Assembly (NCBI GenBank): GCA_046350555.1
Contig: JAXMAF010000029.1
Span: forward strand, 1-64,000
Length of the DNA: 64,000 nt
Origin: JAXMAF01 sp046350555
Lineage (GTDB): Bacteria; Planctomycetota; Phycisphaerae; Phycisphaerales; SM1A02
Reading direction: 5' to 3'
The notes beneath the pieces are model-generated. The model was given only the letters and a program-made list of their open reading frames with translations, was not told where the DNA came from and did not search any database. The position numbers and the translations under genes were made by a program. Below are positions 45,292 through 55,231 of this stretch, one piece after another (positions within the stretch are counted from its first letter, which is position 1; the number at the start of each line of letters is the position of its first letter).

Positions 45292-46812
45292 TCACGACGC
45301 GCCGGTTGCGGCGCCTGGACGCACGCTCGACTCCCCCGGCTTCGCGCCCGCCCGGCGCAGATGCTGTCGGCCGAGGACGACGCCGTTGACGAGCCAGCCG
45401 ACGGCGAGGGCGCCCGCGAGGAGCGTCGCGGCGGTCGCGGCGGCGGCGGGCGTCGTCGCCAGCTTGGCCACCGCGCGCGGCGCCCAGGCGCCGATGGCGT
45501 CGCCCGTGCGGTAGACGAACGTGTCGATGAACGCCTTCGTCTTGTACTTGTCGTCGGCGGAGAGCACCGTGAAGAGCGCCTCGCGCGCGGGACGGTCGAC
45601 GGCGTAGTGCGACGCGCGGCGGACGACCTGGAATGCGCCGACGAGCACCAGCGACGGCGCCGCCAGCAGTGCGCCGAATCCCGCCAGCGTCAGCAGCGGC
45701 AGCACGAGGAGCGTCGCCGGAAGCCCGATGCGCGTGACGAGCCGACCGGTCACGGCGACCTGGAGCAGGAGCGTCAGCGCATTCGTCACGAGATCGACGC
45801 GGGCGAAGTAGCGCGTCTGGGCGGCGGTGCCGACGAGCGCCTCGTCGACGACCCGCGCCTGCTCGACGTACAGCAGCGTTCCGGTGATCGTGAAGAGGAG
45901 CATGTAGAGGCAGATCGAGAGCAGGTACGGCGAGCGCACCAGTCCCACGAATCCAGCCCACATGTCGCTGGTCGGTTCAGGGCCGGCGCGCCGCCCGCCG
46001 GCGCTCGCCTCCATCGCGGCGGCGGCGCTCGAGCGCTCGATCGGGGGTGACCCGGCGGGCGCACCGGCGCGGTGCGGCGCGGCGCTCGTCGTCGGCGCGA
46101 CGGCGCTCGATCGGACGAACGACCTGAAACACCGGACCGCTCCTTCCAGCAGGAGCGCCGCGACCGGCAGCAGGTGCAGCGGCGAGAGCTGCATGGTGGC
46201 GCCGGACTCGGCGAGGCGCCCGAGGGCTTCGATGGCGCTCGATCCGACGATGGCGCCGAGCGTTCCCCCGACGCCGATGGCGCCGAAGAGCCGCTTGGCC
46301 TGCTCGATCGTGTGGGCGTCGGCCATCACGCTCCAGAAGACGGAGACCACGAAGAGGTTGAAGACGCTCGACCAGACGTAGAAGACCCTCCCCGTCCAGA
46401 CCGCGGCCGCGCCCGTCGGGTGCGCCAACAGGAGCGCGTAGAAGACGAGGATGTTCAGCGCGAAGAAGCGATAGACCAGTGGAACGAACCGCCGGCGCGG
46501 CAGGCGCGACACGACCGCGGCGTAGATCGGGTTCGCGACCAGCATCGCCAGCAGCGTCGCCGTCATCAGCCACGAGAGGTTCTTGACGCCGCCGGCGACG
46601 CCCATCTGGTCGCGAATCGGCCGGATCATGTAGTAGCTGGCGAGGAGCAGGAAGAAGTACGTTCCCGCAAGCAGCAGCCGACGTCCTTCGCCGGCGCGCA
46701 GCAGCAGTCCGCGCGCCAGCGCACGTTCCAGCCAGGCGCCGGTGGTCGAGTCGACGTCGCGCACGCGTGTGAGGAGTTCTACCACGCGACGGCGCGTCGG
46801 TGGCGGCCGCAT
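45292..46812 (-). CDS. ATP/ADP-translocase-like or MFS membrane transporter
   Basis: A 506-residue polytopic protein with about ten to twelve helices. YFFLLLASYYMIRPIRDQMGV near residue 50 is characteristic of the NTP/NDP translocase (Npt/TLC) fold. Further marks are KRLFGAIGVGGTLGAIVGS and SADDKYKTKAFIDTFVYRTGDAIGAW. A Ser/Ala-rich cytosolic loop of about 50 residues near the middle (SSAVAPTTSAAP, AMEASAGGRR) splits the two halves. Characterised members exchange nucleotides in obligate intracellular bacteria and plastids, but many free-living bacteria carry uncharacterised relatives. The substrate cannot be read here. ATG 46812 is in line with the first conserved helix. Confidence 0.83.
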   Translation of the reverse strand: MRPPPTRRRVVELLTRVRDVDSTTGAWLERALARGLLLRAGEGRRLLLAGTYFFLLLASYYMIRPIRDQMGVAGGVKNLSWLMTATLLAMLVANPIYAAVVSRLPRRRFVPLVYRFFALNILVFYALLLAHPTGAAAVWTGRVFYVWSSVFNLFVVSVFWSVMADAHTIEQAKRLFGAIGVGGTLGAIVGSSAIEALGRLAESGATMQLSPLHLLPVAALLLEGAVRCFRSFVRSSAVAPTTSAAPHRAGAPAGSPPIERSSAAAAMEASAGGRRAGPEPTSDMWAGFVGLVRSPYLLSICLYMLLFTITGTLLYVEQARVVDEALVGTAAQTRYFARVDLVTNALTLLLQVAVTGRLVTRIGLPATLLVLPLLTLAGFGALLAAPSLVLVGAFQVVRRASHYAVDRPAREALFTVLSADDKYKTKAFIDTFVYRTGDAIGAWAPRAVAKLATTPAAAATAATLLAGALAVGWLVNGVVLGRQHLRRAGAKPGESSVRPGAATGAS

Positions 46813-46898
46813 CGCCGGTCGCCGCCCGAGGGAAGCGCGGCGGGTCGCCGGGGCGCGCCGATCGCATCGCTGGCGCGCAGGGCCGTCTCGGCGCGGTC

Positions 46899-49202
46899 TC
46901 AGCGCGGACGAACGCCAAGCGTCCGCGCCAGCGCCGTCACGAGCCCCCGCGCCTCGGTCGTGCCGGTCGCCTCGGAATCCGCGCCGCCGTAGCGCACGGC
47001 GTAGAAACGGTCGATCACGGCGCGCAGCGGTGCGGCCACGTCGGGCCGCTTCGCGCCGACGTGCTCCGTGAAGACCAGCGGCGACTGCCACGACGGCTTC
47101 GGGAATCCCGCCCGTTCGAGCACGTCCAGGGCGTCGACGTAGAAGCCCAGTTCCCGCACCAGGCGGCTCCGCACGCGCTGGCCGCCGCGGCCACCCGGAC
47201 TTCGGCCGGCGAGCCCGATGGCCTGGCGGATGCGCGCCATGCGACGGGCGACCGTCACGACGGCGAGGACGCCGACGACGGCGACGAGGCCGACGAGACC
47301 GAGCCAGATGTAGCCCGCCGGACCGAGCCGGAACGCATCGTTCACGCGGCGCGTGAACTCCTTCGCCGACTCGATCGACTCGCGCAGCCCGCCGAGCCAG
47401 TTCTCGCCGACGCGCTGGGCCAGGGTCGCCTGCGTGCCGCCGTCGAAGCCGACGAAGCGGTTGTTCCACATGAACTCGACGCGGTCGTAGATCCAGCGCC
47501 AGCGGTCGACCCAGCTTCGCCGCGCCGCGTTAATCGCCTCGAGCGTGTCCGGTGGCGTGGGATCGAAGGTCGTCCACGTGAACTCGCCGGAGCGCACCTC
47601 GACCCACGCGTGGGCGTTGCTCTCGCGCACGATGTAGTGCTGCGCCGAGTCGTCGTACTCCATCGCGATGAAGCCGGTGACGAGGCGGGCCTCGACGCCG
47701 ACGCTGCGGCAGAGCGCCGCCATCGCCGAGGCGAAGTGCTCGCAGTGGCCGAAGCGGTACCGCGTCAGGAAGAGCGTGATGGGATCCTCGCCTCGAACGA
47801 GCGTGAAGTCGGAGAGGTCGGTCGTGTAGCGGAAGCGCGACGAACGCAGCTCGTCCAGGATGGCGCGGGCGACCGCGAGACGATGGCGGTAGCGCTCGCT
47901 CGCGGAGACGTCGGCGGCGGGCTCGCCCGGATCGACGCCATGCTCGCGCAGGATCCGCTCGGCCTCCTGGCGGACCACCTTGCCGGGGAATCCGGCGCTC
48001 GTGTGGGCCGCGCCCGCCTCGCCGACGAGCGCCTTCATCGCCTCGGGCGTCGCGAACGGCTGCACTCGCACCCTGTACTCCGAGTAGCTGCCAAGCTGGC
48101 TCCGGCGGCGGTCGCGCAGGCTCAGCGTGGCCGGCTCGAAGGAGAGCGAGCGTCCAGGTTCGCCGGCGATCGCGACCGGCGCGTAGCTCGAGAAGATCGT
48201 CTCGGTGGCCATCGAACGCATCGTCACGACCTGCGTGAAGGTCTGGACGCGCTGGTCGATCGGCGGCTCGGCGAGCTCGACGAAGGTGTCGAGCCCGAGC
48301 GCCTCGACGGGACGCATGGTGAGTTGCGCCGCCTTCGAGGTGACCCAGCGCCCATCCTTGGGCGAGTAGGTGTCCAGGACCGCGCCGCGCAGCCGCAGCG
48401 GCTCGGGGTAGCGGATCGGCACGCCGTGCGGATCGAGCATCGCGACCGTGAAGACCTCGCGCCGCGACTCGCTGATCCGCCCGTTCTCGTTCAGCCGAAC
48501 CTCGTCGGAGAAGCCGCTGGTGCGCCGCGCGATGCTCGATGCCGCCGCGTCCACCATGAGCAGTCCGCGCGGGAAGAGCACGAAGACGACGATGCTCGCG
48601 GCGATGCCGGCGATCGACATGGCCGCACCGAGCGCGCCGAAGGCGCGGCCGAGATGTCGTCCGGCGACGGGCTGCACCGGCGGCACCAGCCGCGCGTCGG
48701 CCGGGGCCATCCGGCGGCGCTCGGTGCGGGCCCGTTCGTACCCGATGTGCAGTTGGAAGAGGAGCACCGTGAAGAGCCCCAGGAGCACGTACACGAGAAG
48801 GAGGATCGCGAACGAGAGCTGCACGGTCTGGAGCGCGCCGGCGACCATGAGGACCGCGGTGAGCGCGAGAAGCTGCGTGTAGTCGCGCACGCCCTTGGCC
48901 TCGTAGAGCTTGATGATCGTCAACCACATCGTGAAGCGGCCGACGACGCCCATGAGCTCGCCATCCTGCGGCTGCTGCGCCCAGTCGACGAAGGCGTTGA
49001 GCACCACCGCCAGCAGCAGCACGTTGGAGACCCAGCGGGGAAGGACCCGCCCGCGCGGACCTTCGGTCACATACCAGCTCATCGCCGCGAGCGCGCCGGC
49101 GACGACGAGCAGTCCGAAGCTCTCCGTCGAGACGCAGAAGCCGGCGATCGAGACGAGCGCCAGCGCGAAGGCGAAGACCGGGAATCGCCTCAGGAGGTTC
49201 AC
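46899..49202 (-). CDS. TgpA-type membrane transglutaminase
   Basis: A 767-residue protein. N-terminal helices (DUF3488 type, with AFALALVSIAGFCV and TIIKLYEAKGVRDYTQLLALTAVLM) are followed by an extracytoplasmic transglutaminase-like domain and one late helix (YIWLGLVGLVAVVGVLAVVTV). The catalytic residues are present: Cys in RFGHCEHFASAMAALCR (about 488), His in NAHAWVEV (about 533) and Asp in TTFDPTPP (about 548). TgpA proteins are membrane-bound and act on the cell envelope; their substrate is mostly unknown. The start GTG overlaps the TGA of the DUF58 gene (GTGA), a sign of coupling; DUF58 plus TgpA is a common bacterial pair. Confidence 0.93.
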   Translation of the reverse strand: MNLLRRFPVFAFALALVSIAGFCVSTESFGLLVVAGALAAMSWYVTEGPRGRVLPRWVSNVLLLAVVLNAFVDWAQQPQDGELMGVVGRFTMWLTIIKLYEAKGVRDYTQLLALTAVLMVAGALQTVQLSFAILLLVYVLLGLFTVLLFQLHIGYERARTERRRMAPADARLVPPVQPVAGRHLGRAFGALGAAMSIAGIAASIVVFVLFPRGLLMVDAAASSIARRTSGFSDEVRLNENGRISESRREVFTVAMLDPHGVPIRYPEPLRLRGAVLDTYSPKDGRWVTSKAAQLTMRPVEALGLDTFVELAEPPIDQRVQTFTQVVTMRSMATETIFSSYAPVAIAGEPGRSLSFEPATLSLRDRRRSQLGSYSEYRVRVQPFATPEAMKALVGEAGAAHTSAGFPGKVVRQEAERILREHGVDPGEPAADVSASERYRHRLAVARAILDELRSSRFRYTTDLSDFTLVRGEDPITLFLTRYRFGHCEHFASAMAALCRSVGVEARLVTGFIAMEYDDSAQHYIVRESNAHAWVEVRSGEFTWTTFDPTPPDTLEAINAARRSWVDRWRWIYDRVEFMWNNRFVGFDGGTQATLAQRVGENWLGGLRESIESAKEFTRRVNDAFRLGPAGYIWLGLVGLVAVVGVLAVVTVARRMARIRQAIGLAGRSPGGRGGQRVRSRLVRELGFYVDALDVLERAGFPKPSWQSPLVFTEHVGAKRPDVAAPLRAVIDRFYAVRYGGADSEATGTTEARGLVTALARTLGVRPR

Positions 49203-50467
49203 GTCCCGCCCCCCGCGACGGCGCTGCGCCGCGGCGTCGCCGCGGTGCGGGCGGCGCGCTGGGCGCGGCGCGACATGGACCCGCCGCCCGTCTCGGCGGG
49301 TCGGCCCGCGCCGGGGCTCGCGGCGTCGACGCGGAACTGCGCCGCCTGCCGCGCGGTGAGGTGCAGCACGCCGGTTCCCGTGCCGCCGGAGGCACCGGCA
49401 CCGATGTGCGGATCGGCGCGGTCGGGGCTCACGACCACGATTCCGGCGCGCTCGGCGTCGGGCGTGGCCGAGGCGCCGGGCACCCGCGGCGCATCGAGGT
49501 CGAGCGCCGCCAGCGCTCCGAGCAGCTTCTGCACGTGCCAGTGGCCACGGCGGAGGGGCGTCGGCCGCTGCGGCAAGCCGAGCACCGTGAGGCCCACCTC
49601 GTAGCCGTGCCGATCGGCGAGCTCGATGATCGACGCGGCGAGCGAGATCGTCGTCTCCTCGAGGTCGCGCGGCGACTCGGCCTCGTTCGCCTCGTAGCGG
49701 AGGTCGGCCGTCGGGCGCCGAAGGTTCAACACGACGCGCAGCCGTGGAGGGCTCGGATTCGTGCGCTGCACGGTGATCGGCTCGTCGAGCGTCGCGGTGC
49801 GGCGCCAGGCGATGCTGCGCACGGAGTCGCCGGGGCGGTATTCGCGCATCCCGAAGTAGTCGGCGCCCTGGCCGGGCTGCCGCGACATGCGCATGCCGCC
49901 CGCGCCCGAGGGCGCCACCGCGGCGAGGATCTCCGCCCGCAGGTCGACGACGCGCGGATGGACGAGCGTCTCCTGCGGCTGGCTGGCCGTCACGCTCTTT
50001 CGAAGCAGTCCGAAGGGGAAGCTGCTCGACACGCGCACGGCGCTGAAGCGCAGGCGGCCACGACGCTTCGGCCAGAGCACCGCCTCGCCATGCGCCGTCT
50101 CGCCGGGGCCGACGTGCAGGATCGACGCCCACGCGGGATCGGCGGCGCGGCTCCAGTCGTCCGGATCGGTTCCGGGAATGTCCTCGACGCGCAGGCTGAA
50201 GGCGGAGAGGAATCGGTTGCGGTTGGCGACGGCGTAGCGCACCACCAGCGGCTCGCCGACGCGCCCGTGGCGCGGATCGAGGCGCACCATGCGCACGCCC
50301 ATCATCATGCGCCCGGAGACGATCCCCGAGACCAGCACGGCGCCGATCATCAACCCGAAGATCCAGACCAGCAGGTTGTTCGGGCGATTCGCCGCCGCCA
50401 CGCCGACCAGGACCGCCAGCGCGATGTACAACAGGGCCGGAAGCTGAAGGTGGTAGCGGCGGGTCAC
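49199..50467 (-). CDS. DUF58 domain membrane protein
   Basis: A 422-residue protein with two N-terminal helices (LLYIALAVLVGVAAANR, NNLLVWIFGLMIGAVLVSGIVSG) and a soluble region. The DUF58 signature YRPGDSVRSIAWRRTATLDEP is near the middle. A Pro/Ala/Gly-rich tail of about 90 residues ends the chain. DUF58 proteins commonly sit with MoxR ATPases and TgpA transglutaminases and are linked to assembly of envelope structures. No MoxR gene is seen within the window. The start is GTG 50467 without a ribosome site; the open frame continues to 50944 but overlaps the lipoprotein gene. Confidence 0.88.
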   Translation of the reverse strand: MTRRYHLQLPALLYIALAVLVGVAAANRPNNLLVWIFGLMIGAVLVSGIVSGRMMMGVRMVRLDPRHGRVGEPLVVRYAVANRNRFLSAFSLRVEDIPGTDPDDWSRAADPAWASILHVGPGETAHGEAVLWPKRRGRLRFSAVRVSSSFPFGLLRKSVTASQPQETLVHPRVVDLRAEILAAVAPSGAGGMRMSRQPGQGADYFGMREYRPGDSVRSIAWRRTATLDEPITVQRTNPSPPRLRVVLNLRRPTADLRYEANEAESPRDLEETTISLAASIIELADRHGYEVGLTVLGLPQRPTPLRRGHWHVQKLLGALAALDLDAPRVPGASATPDAERAGIVVVSPDRADPHIGAGASGGTGTGVLHLTARQAAQFRVDAASPGAGRPAETGGGSMSRRAQRAARTAATPRRSAVAGGGT

Positions 50468-50493
50468 GGGAAGGGAAGCGTGGTCTTGCGGAC

Positions 50494-51015
50494 CTACCAG
50501 CCGTACTTCTTCAGGTCGCTCTTGACCTGGTCGTCGAACGTTGGTTGATACGGCTGCTCCTCGGCGCGAGTTCCGTCGGCGCCACGTGCGCCGCTGGAGA
50601 GCTCGGCCTTGGTCATCATCACCAGCAGGCGCACCGACTTGGCGTTGGCGGGCAGCGCGAGCTGCGTCTGGAGGCGACCGGACGCGCCGCGCCCGGCCGA
50701 GATCAGCCATTCCTCCTCGGTGATGCCCACGCCGAAGACGTCGATGGGCAGCTTGATGTCGCCGTCCGCGGAGGAGTTGGCCGAGGCGACCTGCGCGCGG
50801 TTGGGCTTGGCGGGGTCGCGGATCACGGAGACGCCGACGCCCGGGACGCCGGGATCGTTCAGCCGCGGGTCGTCGGGCGAGACAAGCATGATGCCGCTGT
50901 AGGCGCCGCGCACCGCGCGGCCCTGGAGCGTGTACGGGCCGCACGCGGAGAGGAGCGCGGCACCGGCGAGGAGAAGGATGCGGACGAGCCGCGGGCGACG
51001 ACGCGATGGACGCAT
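50494..51015 (-). CDS. Putative lipoprotein of unknown function
   Basis: A 173-residue protein. The N-terminus has an Arg-rich start, the hydrophobic segment RILLLAGAALLSAC and a lipobox (LLSAC). The rest is a beta-rich domain (RGAYSGIMLVSPDD, KLPIDVFGVGITEEEWLI, RLLVMMTKAELSSGARG). No family recognised. It precedes the DUF58 gene by 26 bases on the same strand and probably shares its transcript, so a role in the same envelope process is possible. Confidence 0.8.
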   Translation of the reverse strand: MRPSRRRPRLVRILLLAGAALLSACGPYTLQGRAVRGAYSGIMLVSPDDPRLNDPGVPGVGVSVIRDPAKPNRAQVASANSSADGDIKLPIDVFGVGITEEEWLISAGRGASGRLQTQLALPANAKSVRLLVMMTKAELSSGARGADGTRAEEQPYQPTFDDQVKSDLKKYGW

Positions 51016-51112
51016 GGTTGGCTTGGGGTGGCTGGCGTGGATCCGTCGGCCCGCTGCGGCGACCGACGCGAACACCATACGCGGAGCGTCCGCGATCGAC
51101 CGCGGCGCCGGC

Positions 51113-51832
51113 TCACCGCACGATCATCATCACCGAGGCCGCGATCATGATGAGGATGAGCGCCGCCGCGACGACGGCCCCGACGATCGCCAGCGCCGGC
51201 AGCCGGCCCGGCGCGCGGCCCACGAGCGAATCGGTGCGCTGCCCGACGTCGACCGCGTCCCAGTCGATCCGACGCGATTCCTCGATGTGCCGCCGCAGGG
51301 CGGCCTCGGCGCGGCGCTGCGCGTTGGCCCGCACGCGCACCGGAACGCGCATGTGACGTTGGCGCAAGGCGTCGCCAAGCGGCACCAGCATCGGTTCGTC
51401 GCACAGCGCCTCGATGCCGGCGTCGCGCAGCGCCGCGAGGATCATCTGCGCCTCGAGCTGGCTTCGCCCATAGGCGATGATCGCCCAGCCGCCGTCGTTC
51501 GACGGCGGCGCGCCGGGAACGTGCCCCGCGGCATCGAGATCGAACATCCACGGAAGCACCGTGGCAAGCTCCTCGTCGGAGGTCTGCCGCGCCCACGAAT
51601 GCGGTCCGTCGGGCTGGACCGGGGCGCTGCCCTGGGACGCGTGCGAGGCATGCGAGGCATGCGGCGCGGCGGGTTGCTGCGGCGCGCACGGCGCATCCCA
51701 TGCCATCTCGCGCGAGAGCGCATCCGAGGCGGCATGGGCGGCATGCGCGGAGTCGCCCATGTGGCCGCCCGCGTCGAAGGATCCGCCGCCGCCATCGGTT
51801 CCGTGGCTGAACAACTGCGAGTGAGCACGCAT
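51113..51832 (-). CDS. DUF2007-like protein with C-terminal membrane helix
   Basis: A 239-residue protein. A His/Ala/Ser-rich N-terminus (PAAPHASHASHASQ) is followed by a region with WAIIAYGRSQLEAQMILAAL and GIEALCDEPMLV, then RVPVRVRANAQRRAEAAL. That fits the DUF2007 'putative signal transducing protein' pattern. It ends in a hydrophobic helix (LAIVGAVVAAALILIMIAA). Such tail-anchored DUF2007 proteins are common and uncharacterised. The family call is tentative. Confidence 0.72.
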   Translation of the reverse strand: MRAHSQLFSHGTDGGGGSFDAGGHMGDSAHAAHAASDALSREMAWDAPCAPQQPAAPHASHASHASQGSAPVQPDGPHSWARQTSDEELATVLPWMFDLDAAGHVPGAPPSNDGGWAIIAYGRSQLEAQMILAALRDAGIEALCDEPMLVPLGDALRQRHMRVPVRVRANAQRRAEAALRRHIEESRRIDWDAVDVGQRTDSLVGRAPGRLPALAIVGAVVAAALILIMIAASVMMIVR

Positions 51833-51861
51833 CGGGATCCTCCGTGAATGGGCCCTTCACT

Positions 51862-52670
51862 TCAGCGATCGACGTTCGACGGGCCGCGATCGCTCCCGGC
51901 GAGGTCGGCCGGCTGCGCCCGCGCCGCGATCCACGCCTCGACCGCGGCCAGGAGGTCGCCTGCGTCGTCGGGCGCGAAGGTCCGGTCGCCGCAGCGGACA
52001 TGCCAGTCGGCGATGCGATCGTTCGGCACCGTGACGCGCTCGCCGCGCTGGACCGCGGTCGTCAGCACCGGCGCGTTCAGCACGCGACCGACGATGCCCT
52101 CGTCGGTCGCCTCGAGCGCCCGAATCCAGAGATGCTCGCGCGTCCCGCCGGCATCGAAGGTGGTCTGCACGACCAGCGTCGGCGCGCCGCCGCGCATCGC
52201 GCCTGCGGCACTCCCGTCGCGCGGGTCGTCGCGGCCGTCCTCGTCATGGATGGCGCCGGCGTCGCGAAGGCGGCACAGGGCGCCGATGAAGCCGCGCAGC
52301 GTCCGTTGCGCCACGCGATTGGCGCGCCGGGCGGCGGTCTCGGAGTGCGCCAGCGCCGCCTCGCCCGACTCGAGGCGCGCACGCGCCGCCTCCAGCCACG
52401 TCCATTGCGGTAGGTTCCTCGTGGCTCCAGGGCGCCAGATCTGGCGCGAACGCCCCTTGGCAGGTGCATCGACGGCGGCCCTGGCCGCCTCGTCGAAACA
52501 GCGCGTCGCCAGCGAACCAGCGTCGCGGGGTCGAGGAACAGCACGACGGCCTGCCACGGCTGAAGCGCGATGTCGAGGTCGTGGCCGATCGACCACCGCC
52601 GCGCCCGGGTGGCGGCGGATCGTCCAGAAGCAGCGCGCGACGCCGTCCGCAGCAGCGATGCCGGCCTTGC
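51862..52670 (-). pseudogene. DUF2314-like protein, 5' half frame-broken
   Basis: The C-terminal frame (51862-52490) reads WTWLEAARARLESGEAALAH, then a DUF2314-type domain: REHLWIRALEATDEGIVGRV, NAPVLTTAVQRGERVTVPND, RIADWHVRC. Upstream the protein continues in other frames as LDIALQPWQAVVLFLDPATL (shift near 52497) and AADGVARCFWTIRRHPGA (shift near 52600). DUF2314 is uncharacterised. This gene marks the start of a 7-kb stretch of frame-broken genes. Confidence 0.62.
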
Positions 52671-52671
52671 A

Positions 52672-53620
52672 CTAATGTTCCGTCAGGATCTCGAGGATCT
52701 CCAGGGGAAATCCCAGCCGTCGCAGCATATGCGTTTCGCTGGTCCGCAGCCATGCCGCGCTCCGCCCGGCTTGCCGAAGTCGCGATCGCCGCTCGCGGCG
52801 TGGACCGTCCAGAGGATCCACTCCGGCGGAGTCGGCGTCGAACGCCGTGAACCATCGGTCGATTCCGCAGCGGCTCGTGCCGTGTTCGATGCGACGTCGA
52901 GGATCGCCAGGCCCATCAGGCACCAGCGCTTGAGGCGAGGCATCGCGGCCGAGAAGGCGCGCAATAGCTCGTCGCGCGGAAGAACAGGCTCGATGCCGAC
53001 GATGAAGCGGCACGAGCGCGCGTCTCGGGCCGAGTCGCTCGGCGTCGCCGCGCCGTCGGCGCGAGCGGCGCCCGACGAGGTGTCGGACGCTCCGAACTCG
53101 CCTGGCGGAAAGCTCCACCCTGCGGCAGTTCAGCGGAGCGATCACCCGGCCGTCGATCGGACCAGGAAGGTCGACGATCGTCAAGAGCGACTCGTCCGGC
53201 GTGCTCCATCTCGCCGACGACGACCGCCTCCAGCGCCGGATTGGACGAGCGCCTCGGCGATCGCCTCCTGGGCGGCCGGCCGCGATCCGGGCCAGAGCGG
53301 CAGCGTCGTCCCCGGCCTGCACCGGCAGCGTCCATGCCTCGCGCCTTCCAGCGTTCGCCGAGATAGAAGAGGTAGCGAATAGGACTCGCCGGCATCAGGA
53401 CATCGCACGAGGTAGGTGTCGTGGTCCGCCGACGCGCAATCTGCGTCGCGTGCGTCGTCGCGTGCACATAGGGTGGCGCCGGACGACGTCCGCATCGTGT
53501 CGCCGTTCCGCGCCGAGCACTCCAGCGCCCCGGTTCCGGTCAGGCGGAACCGAGCCGCTCGGCGACCTTCGCCTTCGCCGTGCTCGTCCCCATTCCGCGG
53601 CTACCGGATGCGCTGTCCAC
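52672..53620 (-). pseudogene. Frame-broken gene of unknown function
   Basis: Pieces in several minus-strand frames give one plausible product: SADHDTYLVRCPDAGES, TLPVQAGDDAAALARIAAG, AAQEAIAEALVQSGAGG, TIVDLPGPIDGRVIAPLNC, SCRFIVGIEPVLPRDELLRA, FSAAMPRLKRWCLMGLAILD, and RLGFPLEILEILTEH at the stop. No family recognised. The conserved look of the pieces suggests a functional gene with indel errors. The start is not defined, and the limits are approximate. Confidence 0.5.
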
Positions 53621-53649
53621 GGCGACGATGCCCGCAGCCGACGCCGTGG

Positions 53650-55120
53650 TCACGGCGAGAAGGTGCGGGGCCAGGAGATCCTCTCCGACGGACCGCCCAG
53701 CCCGCCGCCGGGAAGCTGCCTTCGGCCCCGGGCGTCGTCGACGGAGGCATGGCCACGCCGCGATCGATCACGGTTCCGGCGCCGGACGATCCGCCGGCCA
53801 GTTCCATGCGCGGCGGCGCGGCGTGAGCGTGCGGATCGCGACGTTGGCCAGGCGCTGGCGTGCCGTCGTCGCCGAAGAAGCCGATGGCGCGCAATAGGCC
53901 CCGCGGCTCGAGGAGCCGCGGCTCCTCGATGATCTGCATCGCGCGCTTCTTCGGCGCGCCCCGTGACCGATCCGGGCGGGAAGGTCGCGGAGCAGCGCGC
54001 GAGGTCGACATCGTCGCCGCCGAGGGCGCCCTCCACGGTCGCGACCGCACGGTGCACCGTCGGATGGGCTCGACGCGTGCCGCTGCTCGCTGACGCGCAC
54101 CGAGCCGGGCCGGCAGACGCGGCCGAGATCGTTGCGCATCAGGTCGATCGTCATGGTGGAAACCGGCGGCGTCCTTCTCGGAGCCATCGGCGACTCGGGA
54201 TCGTCGCCGTCGGGACGCGGCCCTTGATCCAGGCCGTCGGCCGGCGCCCGCGGCGCAGCTGCGCGTCCACCAGCAGCAGGCGGAAGGTTCCCTGAAGGAA
54301 GAGCTCGGGGCTGAGCGAGACGATGGCGCTGCCGTCGAGGCGACCGAGCAGCGCGCCGTGCCACGGCTGCACCGCCTCGAGCACCCAGGCCGACACGTCG
54401 CGCGGCGGCGCGAAGCGTCGAGCGAAGCGGATGGGCGAGGTTCGCCTGGAAGATGTCGCCGACGCCGGATATTGCTCGATGGCCCGTTCGACGGATGCGG
54501 TCCAATCGCGGCGCGCAAGGGACGATGTTGGCGAGGGCGCAGCGACCACGGCTCGGGTCCGCGCCGGCGACCGTCGTCGACGCCGCTCTCGACAGTGTCG
54601 TCGCCGAGGCGGCATCGTCGTGCGCCACCGACCACCACAGGTGCCGGGCATGTCGTGCACGAGGGCGGTCGGGCACCGCGAAGGCGGCGAGCGGCCACTG
54701 GTGTTGGTCGTCGGGACGCGGCCGTCGCGGGCCGCGGTGCGACTTCAGTTCCAGCGAGCACTGCCCGAGGTCGTACGCGAGGAAGCCGATCCAGCCGCCG
54801 AGGAACGGGATCTCGTCGACGAGTACGCGCCGGTCCATGACGCAGGACGACCGAGGCGCTTGGTTGCGATCGGGCCGGCGGGAGCGGCAGCGCGGCGTCC
54901 TTGTAGGGCGCGGGTCAGCGCCGCGGGCGGCTCCGGTTCGTCGGCATCGACGACGACCCAGCCGTCGGCTCGGCGAGGACCGACCAGCGCGACCAGCGGG
55001 TGCGGTTGCCGCTGCCGAGCATGAGCAGCGGATGGTCGCTGGCACCAGCGCCCATGATCGAGGCGGTCCGCCGTCGAAGGGCGCTCCGGAGGCAGCGTGA
55101 CGATCGGTGGCGGCACCCCG
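53650..55120 (-). pseudogene. pabB: Aminodeoxychorismate synthase component I (PabB), frame-broken
   Basis: Typical chorismate-binding enzyme pieces appear in order on the minus strand but in changing frames: VDEIPFLGGWIGFLAYDLGQ, GDIFQANLAHP, SLSPELFLQGTFRLLL, PTAWIKGRVPTATIP, TMTIDLMRNDLGRVCRPGSV, RALLRDLPARIGHGA (other frame CSATFPPGSVTGRAEEA), and NVAIRTLTA near the end. PabB makes 4-amino-4-deoxychorismate for folate. The Pxx-TG-PKK catalytic loop appears as FPPGSVTG then PKKRAMQIIEEPRLLEP. About a dozen frame changes are needed. Because motif residues are kept while frames break, sequencing error is more likely than decay. Confidence 0.75.
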
Positions 55121-55231
55121 GGTCTACCGGGGCGTGCGGGCAGCCGGCGGAACGCATCGCCTCCGCTACACTCCGCCCGATTTCAAGCAGCGCGCCGCGG
55201 TCCCGCCGCCGTCCCCCGAGCCGCGATCATC

